The position numbers and the translations under genes are program-made. Shown here piece by piece: positions 1 through 6,689 of a stretch of 39,108 nucleotides of DNA (its first letter is position 1; the number at the start of each line of letters is the position of its first letter). The notes below the pieces were generated by a model. The model was given only the letters and a program-made list of their open reading frames with translations, did not search any database and had not been told where the DNA came from. This stretch comes from Deltaproteobacteria bacterium. Lineage in GTDB: Bacteria > Desulfobacterota > Desulfobacteria > Desulfobacterales > C00003060. Location of the stretch: assembly GCA_003647275.1 (NCBI GenBank), contig QMMN01000021.1, positions 1 to 39,108 of the forward strand, read 5' to 3'.

Positions 1-2
1 CA

Positions 3-62
3 AGACGATCAGCCATAGAGCCCGAGGATACAGAAGTGAAAAGACCTTCTCTCTGGCTATAA
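3..62 (+). CDS. Possible 3' end of an upstream gene (ABC ATPase tail?)
   Basis: The window opens inside sequence upstream of an ABC-2 permease, where a partner ATPase gene would be expected. One frame is open from base 3 to a TAA at 60-62 and gives a short basic/acidic tail beginning RRSAIEPED. Two other frames are possible: frame 1 stops at 16-18, and frame 2 stops at 113-115, overlapping the ATG at 112 as ATGA. No diagnostic ATPase motif lies inside the window, so this is only a guess from context. Confidence 0.22.
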   Translation, partial: RRSAIEPEDTEVKRPSLWL

Positions 63-93
63 TCCATGGCCTCGGTAAACTCCAACTGCCACA

Positions 94-861
94 ATGTCAG
101 CACAGATTCTCATGAGGAGCCAAATGATAAGGGGTTGGTTTGCCATATATTACAGGGAGCTGTTGATCCTGAAGCGGAAATTTTTCAGGCAGGCCGCATC
201 CATGTCGGTCGCTCCACTCCTCTATTTTATAGCTTTTGGCTTTGGTATGGGGCGCAATGTTACTATAGGTGGTCATTCTTACCTGGAATTTCTGGTTCCA
301 GGTCTTGTGGCAATGAGTAGCATGACGCAGGCATTTGCAATTGGGGTGGAAATTAACGTGGCCCGATTTTACTGGCATATCTTTGATGAGTTTCAATCAG
401 CCCCTATCCACAATCTGGCCTATGTCATGGGTGAAGTACTGGCAGGCATCACAAGAGCAGTGCTTTCTTCCGCTATTATCCTGATTATTGGGGGTATGTC
501 CGGAATAATTCTTTCTTATAATATACTATTCTGGTTAGGTGTAATTTTTAACGCCTTTGTATTTTCCTCCGCTGCTGTCTGCTCAGCAATGCTCGTTAAG
601 TCTCATGGAGATCAGGCTTTACTTACCAATTTTATTATTACCCCCATGGCGTTTCTTGGAGGTACCTTTTTCCCGGTTGAACACCTACCCTTTTGGGCTC
701 AGAAACTATTGAATCTTTTACCGCTTACACATGCATCTCACGCAATAAGAGATGCTTCTTATGGTAAGATTCCAGGGGCATTTTCTTATGTGCTTCTTCC
801 AGGGCTGGGAATAATTTTTTTTATAGCGGCGATTTATTGTGTTAGGAAAGCCAAGAACTAA
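94..861 (+). CDS. ABC-2 type transporter permease
   Basis: Inner-membrane permease subunit of an ABC-2 exporter, 255 residues with about six hydrophobic segments. A short cytoplasmic N-terminus carries a basic patch (LKRKFFRQ). The C-terminal part has the typical ABC-2 signature GGTFFPVEHLPFWAQ followed by LLPLTHASHAIRD, which lies before the last membrane segment in this family. The length is normal for the family. The ATG at 94 has no ribosome site. ATG 124 is preceded by GAGGAG (114-119), and ATG 112 could be coupled to an upstream stop, so the real start may be one of these. The ATPase partner should lie just left of the window. The substrate cannot be read from sequence. Chelatase genes begin 230 bases downstream, but two hairpins separate them, so co-transcription is uncertain. 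Confidence 0.85.
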   Translation: MSAQILMRSQMIRGWFAIYYRELLILKRKFFRQAASMSVAPLLYFIAFGFGMGRNVTIGGHSYLEFLVPGLVAMSSMTQAFAIGVEINVARFYWHIFDEFQSAPIHNLAYVMGEVLAGITRAVLSSAIILIIGGMSGIILSYNILFWLGVIFNAFVFSSAAVCSAMLVKSHGDQALLTNFIITPMAFLGGTFFPVEHLPFWAQKLLNLLPLTHASHAIRDASYGKIPGAFSYVLLPGLGIIFFIAAIYCVRKAKN

Positions 862-963
862 GTTGTGACGGATTCGTATAAAATCCACCTGCAGTGGTGC
901 TTCATTCTGAATGTTCAATTTACTTTCGATATGTCAGCTCAAAACTGACGACTTGAACCGAAA

Positions 964-1006
964 TAGCGAGCGTATTCCCCGCAGCTTGCTGCGGGGTTAG
1001 CGAGCG
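964..1006. repeat. REP-like hairpin flanked by a 9-bp direct repeat
   Basis: CCCCGCAGC (977-985) pairs perfectly with GCTGCGGGG (988-996) around TT. The hairpin is bracketed by two copies of TAGCGAGCG (964-972 and 998-1006). A sister hairpin with a related CTGCAGC core lies 48 bases downstream. Paired short GC-rich palindromes between genes are typical of REP/BIME elements. A terminator role is unlikely because no T-run follows. Confidence 0.55.
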
Positions 1007-1043
1007 AATGTTAATAAAACAGAACTCCTTAACGGTGGAAGAT

Positions 1044-1065
1044 TCCCTGCAGCTCGCTGCAGGGA
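1044..1065. repeat. Second REP-like hairpin
   Basis: TCCCTGCAGC (1044-1053) pairs with GCTGCAGGGA (1056-1065) around TC, a 10-bp perfect stem. It resembles the hairpin at 977-996 (shared core GCAGCTNGCTGC) and ends 15 bases before the ribosome site of the chelatase I gene. It could therefore also affect translation or mRNA stability of that gene. Confidence 0.5.
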
Positions 1066-1090
1066 GCTTCAATAGATTTTAGGAGGGGAC

Positions 1091-2185
1091 ATGGAAGATA
1101 AAAGATTAATATTTCCTTTTGCTGCCATCGTAGGCCAGGAAAAGATGAAAAATGCTCTAATCTTAAATGCGATTAACCCGAAACTGGGAGGGGTCCTGAT
1201 ACGTGGTGAGAAAGGAACTGCAAAGTCAACTGCGGTGCGGTCCCTAGCCGCCCTTTTGCCGGAGATTAAGGTAGTTGCCGATTGTAAGGTCGGGTGTAAT
1301 CCTAACCAAAAACAGGAGATGTGTCAGCAATGCATAAGTCGTCTTGAAAGTGGAGAAGAGCTTCCCATCAAAAAGAGAAAAACACGGGTAGTTGAACTTC
1401 CTGTAGGTTCTACGGAAGACAGGGTTATAGGTACCCTCGACATAGAACAGGCCATTAAAAAAGGCGAAAAACGCTTTGAATCCGGTATCCTCGCGGAAGC
1501 AAACAGGGGCATTCTTTATGTGGATGAGATCAACCTCCTTGATGACCATATCGTGGATGTGCTGCTTGATTCTGCGGCAATGGGCGTAAATATCGTGGAA
1601 AGAGAAGGGGTCTCGTACTCACATCCTGCTGAATTTATCCTGATCGGGACAATGAATCCCGAGGAAGGAGAACTTCGCCCCCAGCTCCTTGATAGATTCG
1701 GGTTGTGCGTAAACATCGAGGGGATAGCAGATCTTGATGAGAGAGTGGAGGTAGTGAAAAGATGGGCTTCCTATGAAGAGGACCCTGCGGGATTTCATCA
1801 ACTGTGGAGGAGCGAAGAGGAAAGTTTAAGGGACAGAATTGTAAAAGCAAAGGAGATCCTGGACGAGGTTACCATATCCGATGAGATGCTGTATTTGATA
1901 GCAAATATCGCAATTGACATGAACGTGGATGGGCACAGGGCCGATATCATGATGATGAAGGCATCTAAGACCTTAGCGGCATTCAATGGAAGAAAAGAAG
2001 TTTTGAAAGAAGATGTGCAGAGCGCAGCGGATATGGCTCTTCAGCACAGGATGCGAAGAAAACCATTCCAGAAGCCGGGTGTGCAAGCAGAGAAGTTAGA
2101 AGGCATTATTTCTCATGCGCATATGCATAAGCATGAGTATGTGCATACGCACACACATGAACATTTAAAAGTGCCTAAAGTTTAA
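1091..2185 (+). CDS. Mg/Co-chelatase-type AAA+ ATPase, I subunit, with His-rich tail
   Basis: A 364-residue AAA+ motor of the BchI/ChlI family. These proteins form rings that drive metal insertion into tetrapyrroles by a large H/CobN-type subunit. Walker [10 protein letters not shown] is at 39-47, Walker B ILYVDEIN at 141-148, sensor-1 GTMNPEEG at 186-193 and the arginine finger LLDRFG at 199-204. A four-Cys cluster (C65, C69, C78, C81) sits in the N-terminal insertion and could bind Zn or Fe-S. The tail at 342-358 holds eight histidines, mostly in alternating HxH spacing, suggesting storage or delivery of a metal such as Co or Ni. AGGAGGGG at 1081-1088 sets the start. The last six residues and the stop lie inside the terminal repeat of the inserted S23 element. 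No H/CobN subunit is in the window, so the tetrapyrrole and metal are unknown. Confidence 0.88.
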   Translation: MEDKRLIFPFAAIVGQEKMKNALILNAINPKLGGVLIRGEKGTAKSTAVRSLAALLPEIKVVADCKVGCNPNQKQEMCQQCISRLESGEELPIKKRKTRVVELPVGSTEDRVIGTLDIEQAIKKGEKRFESGILAEANRGILYVDEINLLDDHIVDVLLDSAAMGVNIVEREGVSYSHPAEFILIGTMNPEEGELRPQLLDRFGLCVNIEGIADLDERVEVVKRWASYEEDPAGFHQLWRSEEESLRDRIVKAKEILDEVTISDEMLYLIANIAIDMNVDGHRADIMMMKASKTLAAFNGRKEVLKEDVQSAADMALQHRMRRKPFQKPGVQAEKLEGIISHAHMHKHEYVHTHTHEHLKVPKV

Positions 2186-2605
2186 AGTGCCTAAAGTTGT
2201 AAAGTTTAAGAGATGAAGAATAAGGAATTCGCGGAAGAACTGGAGAAACGGACGCGGAAATTTGCGGTAAAAATTATATATTTATCTTCACGGTTGCCGA
2301 ATACCCCTGAAGGGAAGGTGATACGGAAGCAGATCACTAAATCAGGCACTTCTATAGGTGCCAACTATCGAGAGGCGAATCGTGCCAGGAGCAATGCAGA
2401 CTTCAAAAACAAAATCAAGATTTGTGAAAGTGAAGCCAGCGAAACCCAGTATTGGCTTGAAGTAATTGTAGAATCCAAAATGTTGTTATGGGACCAGGTA
2501 AAAGAAACCCACAAGGAATGTAGTCAGCTATTGGCTATTTTTACCTCCATTGCAAATAAACTTTAGACACTTTACGGACTTTAGTTCACTTTAGGCACTT
2601 TTAAA
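2164..2605 (+). mobile_element. IVS/S23-type insertion element between chelatase genes
   Basis: The four-helix-bundle gene is bracketed by an 18-bp perfect inverted repeat: TTTAAAAGTGCCTAAAGT at 2164-2181 and its reverse complement at 2588-2605. The left arm continues with a second AAAGTGCCTAAAGT unit (2184-2197, offset 16 from the first). The right arm continues with ACTTTA-spaced units from about 2564. The pairing therefore extends imperfectly to about 45 nt. The left arm overlaps the 3' end of the chelatase I gene, and the right arm touches the ribosome site of the next gene. 23S rRNA intervening sequences of spirochaetes and others carry an S23 gene inside a terminal stem. This looks like the same architecture in an mRNA. 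Confidence 0.7.
2213..2566 (+). CDS. Four-helix-bundle protein (23S rRNA IVS / S23 family)
   Basis: A 117-residue, all-helical, basic protein matching the S23 / IVP four-helix-bundle family known from intervening sequences in 23S rRNA genes and related to Avd proteins of diversity-generating retroelements. Recognisable parts are the N-terminal helix with FAVKIIYLSSRLP, then the conserved stretch KQITKSGTSIGANYREANRARS at about 40-61, and the third-helix segment SEASETQYWLEV. The length is typical of the family. The ATG is preceded by TTTAAGAG. The TAG stop (2564-2566) lies in the right repeat region. Function is not established for the free-standing form; nucleic-acid binding is usually assumed. 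It has no evident link to chelatase chemistry and is best read as the cargo of an inserted element. Confidence 0.85.
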   Translation: MKNKEFAEELEKRTRKFAVKIIYLSSRLPNTPEGKVIRKQITKSGTSIGANYREANRARSNADFKNKIKICESEASETQYWLEVIVESKMLLWDQVKETHKECSQLLAIFTSIANKL

Positions 2606-2617
2606 GAGGTAACACCC

Positions 2618-4639
2618 TTGGATTGGACAAATAGGGAACTTTATCCGTTTTCGGCCATTGTGGGTCAAGAAAAAATGACCAAGGCACTCATCTTAAATGC
2701 GATCTGTCCCTCTATCGGCGGGTTGTTGATCAGGGGGGAAAAGGGAACAGCGAAGTCAACGTCTGTTCGGGCACTAGCCGCCGTTTTACCTGAGATTGAT
2801 GTTGTTTCAGGATGTCCGTTTAACTGTGACCCTCATAAATATGAACATTTGTGCCCCGAATGTAAGGCAAGGGTGAAACAGAGTATTGATCTTCCTATAC
2901 TAAAACGAAAGATAAAGGTTATCGATCTTCCCCTTGGGGCCACCGAGGACAGGGTATTGGGGAGCCTGGATCTGGAGTATGCTGTAAAAGAGGGGAAAAG
3001 ACGTTTTACCCCCGGTTTGCTTGCCTCAGCCCACAGGGGGATTCTGTATATAGATGAAGTCAACCTGTTGAATGACCATATTGTGGATGTCATTCTTGAT
3101 GCCGCTGCCATGGGGATGAATATCGTTGAGCGGGAAGGGGTTTCCTATATGCATCGGGCCGAATTTATCTTGATCGGCACTATGAACCCTGAAGAGGGGG
3201 AATTACGGCCCCAACTGCTTGATCGATTCGGGATGTGTATACAGATTGAAGGAATAAAAGACCTGGATGAAAGGGTTCGGCTGATCAAACTCAGAGAACA
3301 TTTTGATACAAACAGGACTGATTTTATCATAGCGTATCAAGCCCATCAGAATAATCTTTCACAAAAGATTGTCCGTTCAAAGGAGCGACTTCCACGCGTC
3401 AAGATTTCAGATGAAATGGTTCAACTTTGTTCAAAACTCGCATTAGATGTATTTGTGGCCGGGCACCGTGCAGATATTATTATGCGAAAGACGGCCCTCA
3501 GCATTGCATGTTATGAGGGAAGAGAAGAGGTAACCGAGGAGGACGTCGATGAAGCGGTCGATCTTGTACTCCTTCACCGTGCAAGAATGCCTCCTTCCCC
3601 ACATTATCAAAACGAAAAAAATGCAGAACATCCACCATCTCCCCCGGAGGAGGGAGAAAAGCCTGAAAAAGGAGAGAAAAAACTAGAGGCCCAAAACCAG
3701 CAAAAGAGTAAAGCAAGGGAGGGAGAAGAAGAAAAGGGAGGAGAAAAGGATAAAGAGGAATCGGAAAAGAGTATCTCCGGGATTCCGATCCTTGAGACTG
3801 TTTTCCCCGTTGGAGAGACCTTTAAGGTAAGAAGAATTCAAATGGAAAGAGACCGGGTATTGCGGAAAGGATCTGGAAGAAGAAGCCGAACAAAGACATC
3901 CTCAAAGGCAGGCAGATATATCATGAGTACCATCGAGAGAAAGACCAATGACCTGGCCCTGGATGCTACCCTGAGAGCAGCTGCCCCTTATCAACAACGG
4001 AGGAGAAGACAAGCTGTAGCCATTGCTATTGAGGAAAGCGATATCCGGGAGAAGATCAGAGAAAAAAAGATTGGAAATTTTATTGTTTTTGTGGTGGATG
4101 CCAGCGGTTCTATGGGAGCGGGAAAACGCATGATTGAAACAAAGGGGGCTATCCTTTCTCTTCTCCTGGATGCTTATCAGAAAAGGGATAAAGTCGCCAT
4201 GGTGGCCTTTAAGGAAAACCGTGCCGAGGTCCTTCTCCCCCCAACCAACAGCATAGAGCTTACCTATAAACTTTTAGAAGAGCTTCCCACTGGAGGGAAG
4301 ACTCCGCTCTGCCACGGGATATCTCTCGGCTACCAGATCATTCAAAGCTATTTCCGGAAAGATCCTAATATATATCCATTGCTGGTACTTATCTCTGATG
4401 GAAAGGCTAATGTGAGTCAATATGGTGGGGAACCTCTCTCCGAGGCTATGGAAGTGGCGGAGGAGATAAAGGATGACCCGCGGGTCAATAAAGTCGTCAT
4501 TGATGTCGAAAAACCGGGATTGATCTCCTTCGGGCTGGCTCATCAATTATCTGTCCGAATGGGGGCCAAATACTTTAGGATCGAGGATCTCAAGGCAGAT
4601 ACATTAGTAGAGGTTCTCCGAAAGGATCTATTAGTATAA
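2618..4639 (+). CDS. Mg/Co-chelatase-type I-D fusion (AAA+ plus VWA) subunit
   Basis: A 673-residue protein. Residues 1-320 repeat the whole AAA+ I domain and are closely similar to the upstream gene: Walker [10 protein letters not shown] 40-48, Walker B ILYIDEVN 142-149, GTMNPEEG 187-194, LLDRFG 200-205 and the same C66/C70/C79/C82 cluster. A charged, Pro/Glu/Lys-rich linker spans about 325-385. The C-terminal VWA (integrin-I-like) domain has an intact MIDAS: DASGSMG at 494-500, GKTPL around T562 and ISDGKA at 592. In chelatases this subunit couples the ATPase ring to the H/CobN subunit. The start is TTG 2618, with AAAGAGGT at 2603-2610, directly after the inserted element. Unlike many BchD proteins, the ATPase motifs are not degenerate. 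Confidence 0.88.
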   Translation: MDWTNRELYPFSAIVGQEKMTKALILNAICPSIGGLLIRGEKGTAKSTSVRALAAVLPEIDVVSGCPFNCDPHKYEHLCPECKARVKQSIDLPILKRKIKVIDLPLGATEDRVLGSLDLEYAVKEGKRRFTPGLLASAHRGILYIDEVNLLNDHIVDVILDAAAMGMNIVEREGVSYMHRAEFILIGTMNPEEGELRPQLLDRFGMCIQIEGIKDLDERVRLIKLREHFDTNRTDFIIAYQAHQNNLSQKIVRSKERLPRVKISDEMVQLCSKLALDVFVAGHRADIIMRKTALSIACYEGREEVTEEDVDEAVDLVLLHRARMPPSPHYQNEKNAEHPPSPPEEGEKPEKGEKKLEAQNQQKSKAREGEEEKGGEKDKEESEKSISGIPILETVFPVGETFKVRRIQMERDRVLRKGSGRRSRTKTSSKAGRYIMSTIERKTNDLALDATLRAAAPYQQRRRRQAVAIAIEESDIREKIREKKIGNFIVFVVDASGSMGAGKRMIETKGAILSLLLDAYQKRDKVAMVAFKENRAEVLLPPTNSIELTYKLLEELPTGGKTPLCHGISLGYQIIQSYFRKDPNIYPLLVLISDGKANVSQYGGEPLSEAMEVAEEIKDDPRVNKVVIDVEKPGLISFGLAHQLSVRMGAKYFRIEDLKADTLVEVLRKDLLV

Positions 4640-4641
4640 GT

Positions 4642-4720
4642 AAAGGTGCCTAAGTTTCGCACCCCAAACTTAGAAGGACCTGTACCCTTTCAGGATCTTT
4701 GGAACTTTTTGGGGTGGGCG
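4642..4720 (+). terminator. Degenerate GTGCCTAA repeat and long imperfect hairpin after the chelatase D gene
   Basis: Immediately after the stop codon, AAAGGTGCCTAAGTTT resembles the arm unit of the S23 element. CGCACCCCAAA (4658-4668) then pairs with TTTGGGGTGGGCG (4708-4720), and inside it AAGGACCTG roughly pairs with CAGGATCTT. No T-run follows the stem. It may end the operon transcript or be scar sequence of a lost element. Confidence 0.35.
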
Positions 4721-4733
4721 GGGCGGAGAATCT

Positions 4734-4916
4734 GAAGAAAGATTAAAGTGGAACATCAATACCTATCCGAATCTTGCAACTCGTAATGATGTGAAGATTA
4801 CAGAGCTTGCTCTTCAGAAGGAGATTGAAAGGCTCGGCTCCAGCGTTAAACAGGTGGCTGATCTTTTTGTAGTTCAGACAAGGGTGTTGGTCACTGCTAT
4901 TGCTTTACTTAGATAG
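4734..4916 (+). pseudogene. Remnant of a small helical protein gene
   Basis: A frame is open from 4674 to a TAG at 4914-4916 but has no ATG; the only in-frame start-like codons are a CTG and a late GTG at 4791. The translated end (NDVKITELALQKEIERLG, then VKQVADLFVVQTRVLVTAIALLR) looks like an amphipathic coiled coil followed by a hydrophobic tail. That resembles the C-terminus of small coiled-coil membrane proteins of the DUF1640 type. It is probably the 3' remnant of a decayed gene. A very short expressed peptide cannot be excluded. Confidence 0.35.
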
Positions 4917-5023
4917 GTGTTTTTTTTGTTGACAATCTTTCTTTAGCTGTTTAATGATGAACATCACAGGAATACATTGTAGCAAGAAGCTATACTCTTA
5001 CTAGCAAATCTAAATTTAAAAGT

Positions 5024-5075
5024 AAAGCCAGGAAGGTGAGGATGGGTTTGAAGACCTGTCAGTCTTTCTGGCTTT
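5024..5075 (+). promoter_or_regulatory. Leader hairpin upstream of the FmdE gene
   Basis: AAAGCCAGGAAG (5024-5035) pairs with CTTTCTGGCTTT (5064-5075) with one or two G-T wobbles, around a GA-rich interior that can form a smaller GGGTTT/GACC-type stem. It is followed by TTTTGTTTTT, so as RNA it looks like an intrinsic terminator 30 bases before the start codon. It could act as an attenuator or riboswitch expression platform. It does not match a riboswitch consensus that I recognise, including the Moco/Tuco element. Confidence 0.4.
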
Positions 5076-5105
5076 TTGTTTTTGGAAAGGAATAAGGTTT
5101 TGAGC

Positions 5106-6071
5106 ATGGATATCGTAGATGTATTGAGATCTATTAGGCATGATTTACTTGAATATATCCAAGAAAAGGTATTGGTGGATTTTGATAATGTCAGCAAAGT
5201 ACCTGTTAGTTTTACCCATAGAGGAAACAGGTGCATCATTCGGGAGATTCTCGGTTTTTTCAGGACACAATCAAAGCGGCACATAAATGGTTATTTGGTA
5301 CGAGATGATGGTGGGGAGACATATTTTCTGTACTTTCATTTCCTGAATAGTAATCCTGAATGTCCATTTAATGCCGGCTGTTGGGTTTTGAGTTTTAGGG
5401 TTTTAAATGATGGAGAATTGATGGTTTTATACAGGGAGGATAGGAGAATGTTACTCAATACGACGCTCAAGAGAGTCGTTGATTTCCATGGCCACCTGTG
5501 CCCTGACCTGGTGATCGGCTGTAAGGCCTGTGAATACGCGCAAAAAATACTCTATGAAAACGGGGAACCAGAAGGGGGGATTTCGGTCATTGCGGAAAAT
5601 TGTACCTCTGCTCTGGATGCCGTTCAAATTCTTGTAGGGACAACAGTTGGGAATCAACGCCTCAGGGTGTTTGATTTCGGCAAACATAACTATATATTTT
5701 CACTTAAAAATGGACAAAATGGCATCAGACTGTCGTTGAAGAAGCTCTATTATGGTGATGAGAATGAACACCAGATGCTTGAGGAAAAGATTATGAAAGA
5801 TCAGTCGTCTCTGGATGAGGTGGTGCATTTTCAGGGGCTTTTAGACGGTCGGATAAAAAGATTGCTTGCTTCTCCTGCTGAAGATCTCTTTTTTGTAGAG
5901 CCGGTCAGGCCGATGCGGCCAACGAATGAGATGCCGACAACCTATCATTGCTGTTCGGAGTGCGGGCAACAGGTCTTAAAAAGCCGGGCCATCGAATTTC
6001 AGGGCAAGATTTATTGTATTCCATGTTTTCAGGGGCTTGACGGCTGTGGCCCGGAACAAGGCCTGCATTGA
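5106..6071 (+). CDS. FmdE-family protein with N-terminal extension and C-terminal zinc ribbon
   Basis: A 321-residue cytoplasmic protein of three parts. Residues 1-115 form an unrecognised alpha/beta domain with two Cys (ECPFNAGC). Residues about 118-230 are an FmdE-type domain with DFHGHLCPDLVIG at 126-138 and ENCTSALDAVQ near 165, then FGKHNYIF. The end carries a zinc ribbon with C283/C286 and C304/C307. FmdE proteins are named after formylmethanofuran dehydrogenase subunit E. They are common in anaerobes near molybdenum or tungsten enzymes and bind metals through the HGHxCP-type motif. Their exact role is not settled. Start 5106 is preferred over the upstream ATG 5076 because TAAGG (5093-5097) lies 8 bases before it and 5076 is inside the leader hairpin region. 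No formylmethanofuran dehydrogenase genes are nearby. Confidence 0.82.
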   Translation: MDIVDVLRSIRHDLLEYIQEKVLVDFDNVSKVPVSFTHRGNRCIIREILGFFRTQSKRHINGYLVRDDGGETYFLYFHFLNSNPECPFNAGCWVLSFRVLNDGELMVLYREDRRMLLNTTLKRVVDFHGHLCPDLVIGCKACEYAQKILYENGEPEGGISVIAENCTSALDAVQILVGTTVGNQRLRVFDFGKHNYIFSLKNGQNGIRLSLKKLYYGDENEHQMLEEKIMKDQSSLDEVVHFQGLLDGRIKRLLASPAEDLFFVEPVRPMRPTNEMPTTYHCCSECGQQVLKSRAIEFQGKIYCIPCFQGLDGCGPEQGLH

Positions 6072-6206
6072 AAGCAAAAGCGGAGGTTACCCCTTGTTGA
6101 CCGGCCTGCTCCCCGGACGCGAAGCGCTGCCGAAAGGCAGAACACCCACCCAGGAGGGCGGGGAGGCTTCACATACAGGATTTTAGGGATACAAAGATAT
6201 TGAAAT

Positions 6207-6275
6207 TTGGGCTCAAGCCCAACAATACCACCCAAAAATTAGATTCCTTTTATTATCAGGCCACGAAGGCCTGAT
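6207..6275. other. Two palindromic hairpins downstream of the FmdE gene
   Basis: TTGGGCT (6207-6213) pairs with AGCCCAA (6216-6222), and ATCAGGCC (6255-6262) pairs with GGCCTGAT (6268-6275) around ACGAA. The second hairpin contains GGCCACGAAGGC, the same 12 bases that open the 73-nt repeat at 6320, so it may be a partial relative of it. The stretch from 6072 to 6468 has no convincing gene. Confidence 0.4.
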
Positions 6276-6319
6276 AGAAATACCTGTTAGTCCAAAAAGT
6301 AATTTCCATAAATAAAATA

Positions 6320-6392
6320 GGGCCACGAAGGCTCAAAGGAGTTGGCATGCCCCCCTTGACCGCGTGGCCTTTTCGTTTGGAGCCACAAGGGT
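6320..6392 (+). repeat. 73-nt structured repeat, copy 1
   Basis: These 73 bases recur at 20694-20766 with only two substitutions. The similarity weakly continues upstream (CAAAAAGTAATTTC). CCACGAAGGC near the 5' end can pair with GCCTTTTCGTTTGG, leaving two TT bulges. Inside, TCAAAGG pairs with CCCTTGA around a GGCATGCC palindrome. GGCTC and GAGCC offer an alternative pairing. Of the two differences, C to T in GGCC keeps a G-U pair in the outer stem. Both copies lie upstream of the same small-gene start (MNEQAKRQ). Candidate structured RNA or small mobile repeat. Confidence 0.6.
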
Positions 6393-6468
6393 TGCAAAAG
6401 GCAGATAGTATGGGTTGCAAAAGTCTTTAAGGAATCCGGGGCAAAATCCTAAGTTAAGGGACTAAACA

Positions 6469-6657
6469 ATGCGCAAACAACAGGACAGAGACAATTGTCC
6501 TTATTTCGATAAACCCATGAAAGATTGTTATTGTGCTGTTTTCAATTCCTTCACCATTCCGCTAATTGTCCGCTACTGTTTCAACGATTACGAGGAATGT
6601 CCTCATTACAAACAAGTGGTTTTGATGAGTTCAAAGCAAAAAGTTCCCAAAGAATAG
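6469..6657 (+). CDS. Small Cys-rich protein
   Basis: A 62-residue hypothetical protein with Cys at 10, 20, 22, 37 and 44 in the pattern CPYF...DCYC...YCFNDYEECPHY, which suggests a small metal-binding fold. There is no signal peptide or membrane segment. AAGGGA lies before the ATG. I do not recognise a named family. It sits between the 73-nt repeat and a zinc-ribbon gene, in the same direction, and is probably part of the same set of small metal-binding proteins. The spacing of 125 bases to the next gene and a hairpin between them argue against tight coupling. Confidence 0.55.
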   Translation: MRKQQDRDNCPYFDKPMKDCYCAVFNSFTIPLIVRYCFNDYEECPHYKQVVLMSSKQKVPKE

Positions 6658-6689
6658 CAATAGTTTCAATAACGCATTGAGCAGCTTGC

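Noticed and set aside
66-320. 84-codon frame overlapping the ABC permease
   Set aside because: It is out of frame with a well-supported permease, of low complexity, and has no family resemblance.
2166-2197. Tandem GTGCCTAAAGT units considered as a CRISPR or iteron array
   Set aside because: Only two close units, 16 bases apart, with no spacers. They are the arm of an inverted repeat around the S23 gene.
6341-6358. TGGCATG...TTGA inside the 73-nt repeat considered as a sigma-54 promoter
   Set aside because: The distance between GG and the second element is two bases too long, and TTGA lacks the essential GC.
6320-6392. 73-nt repeat considered as a cobalamin, c-di-GMP (GEMM) or Moco riboswitch
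   Set aside because: Short fragments such as GCCAC and GAAGGC recall these, but the conserved cores and their spacing are absent.
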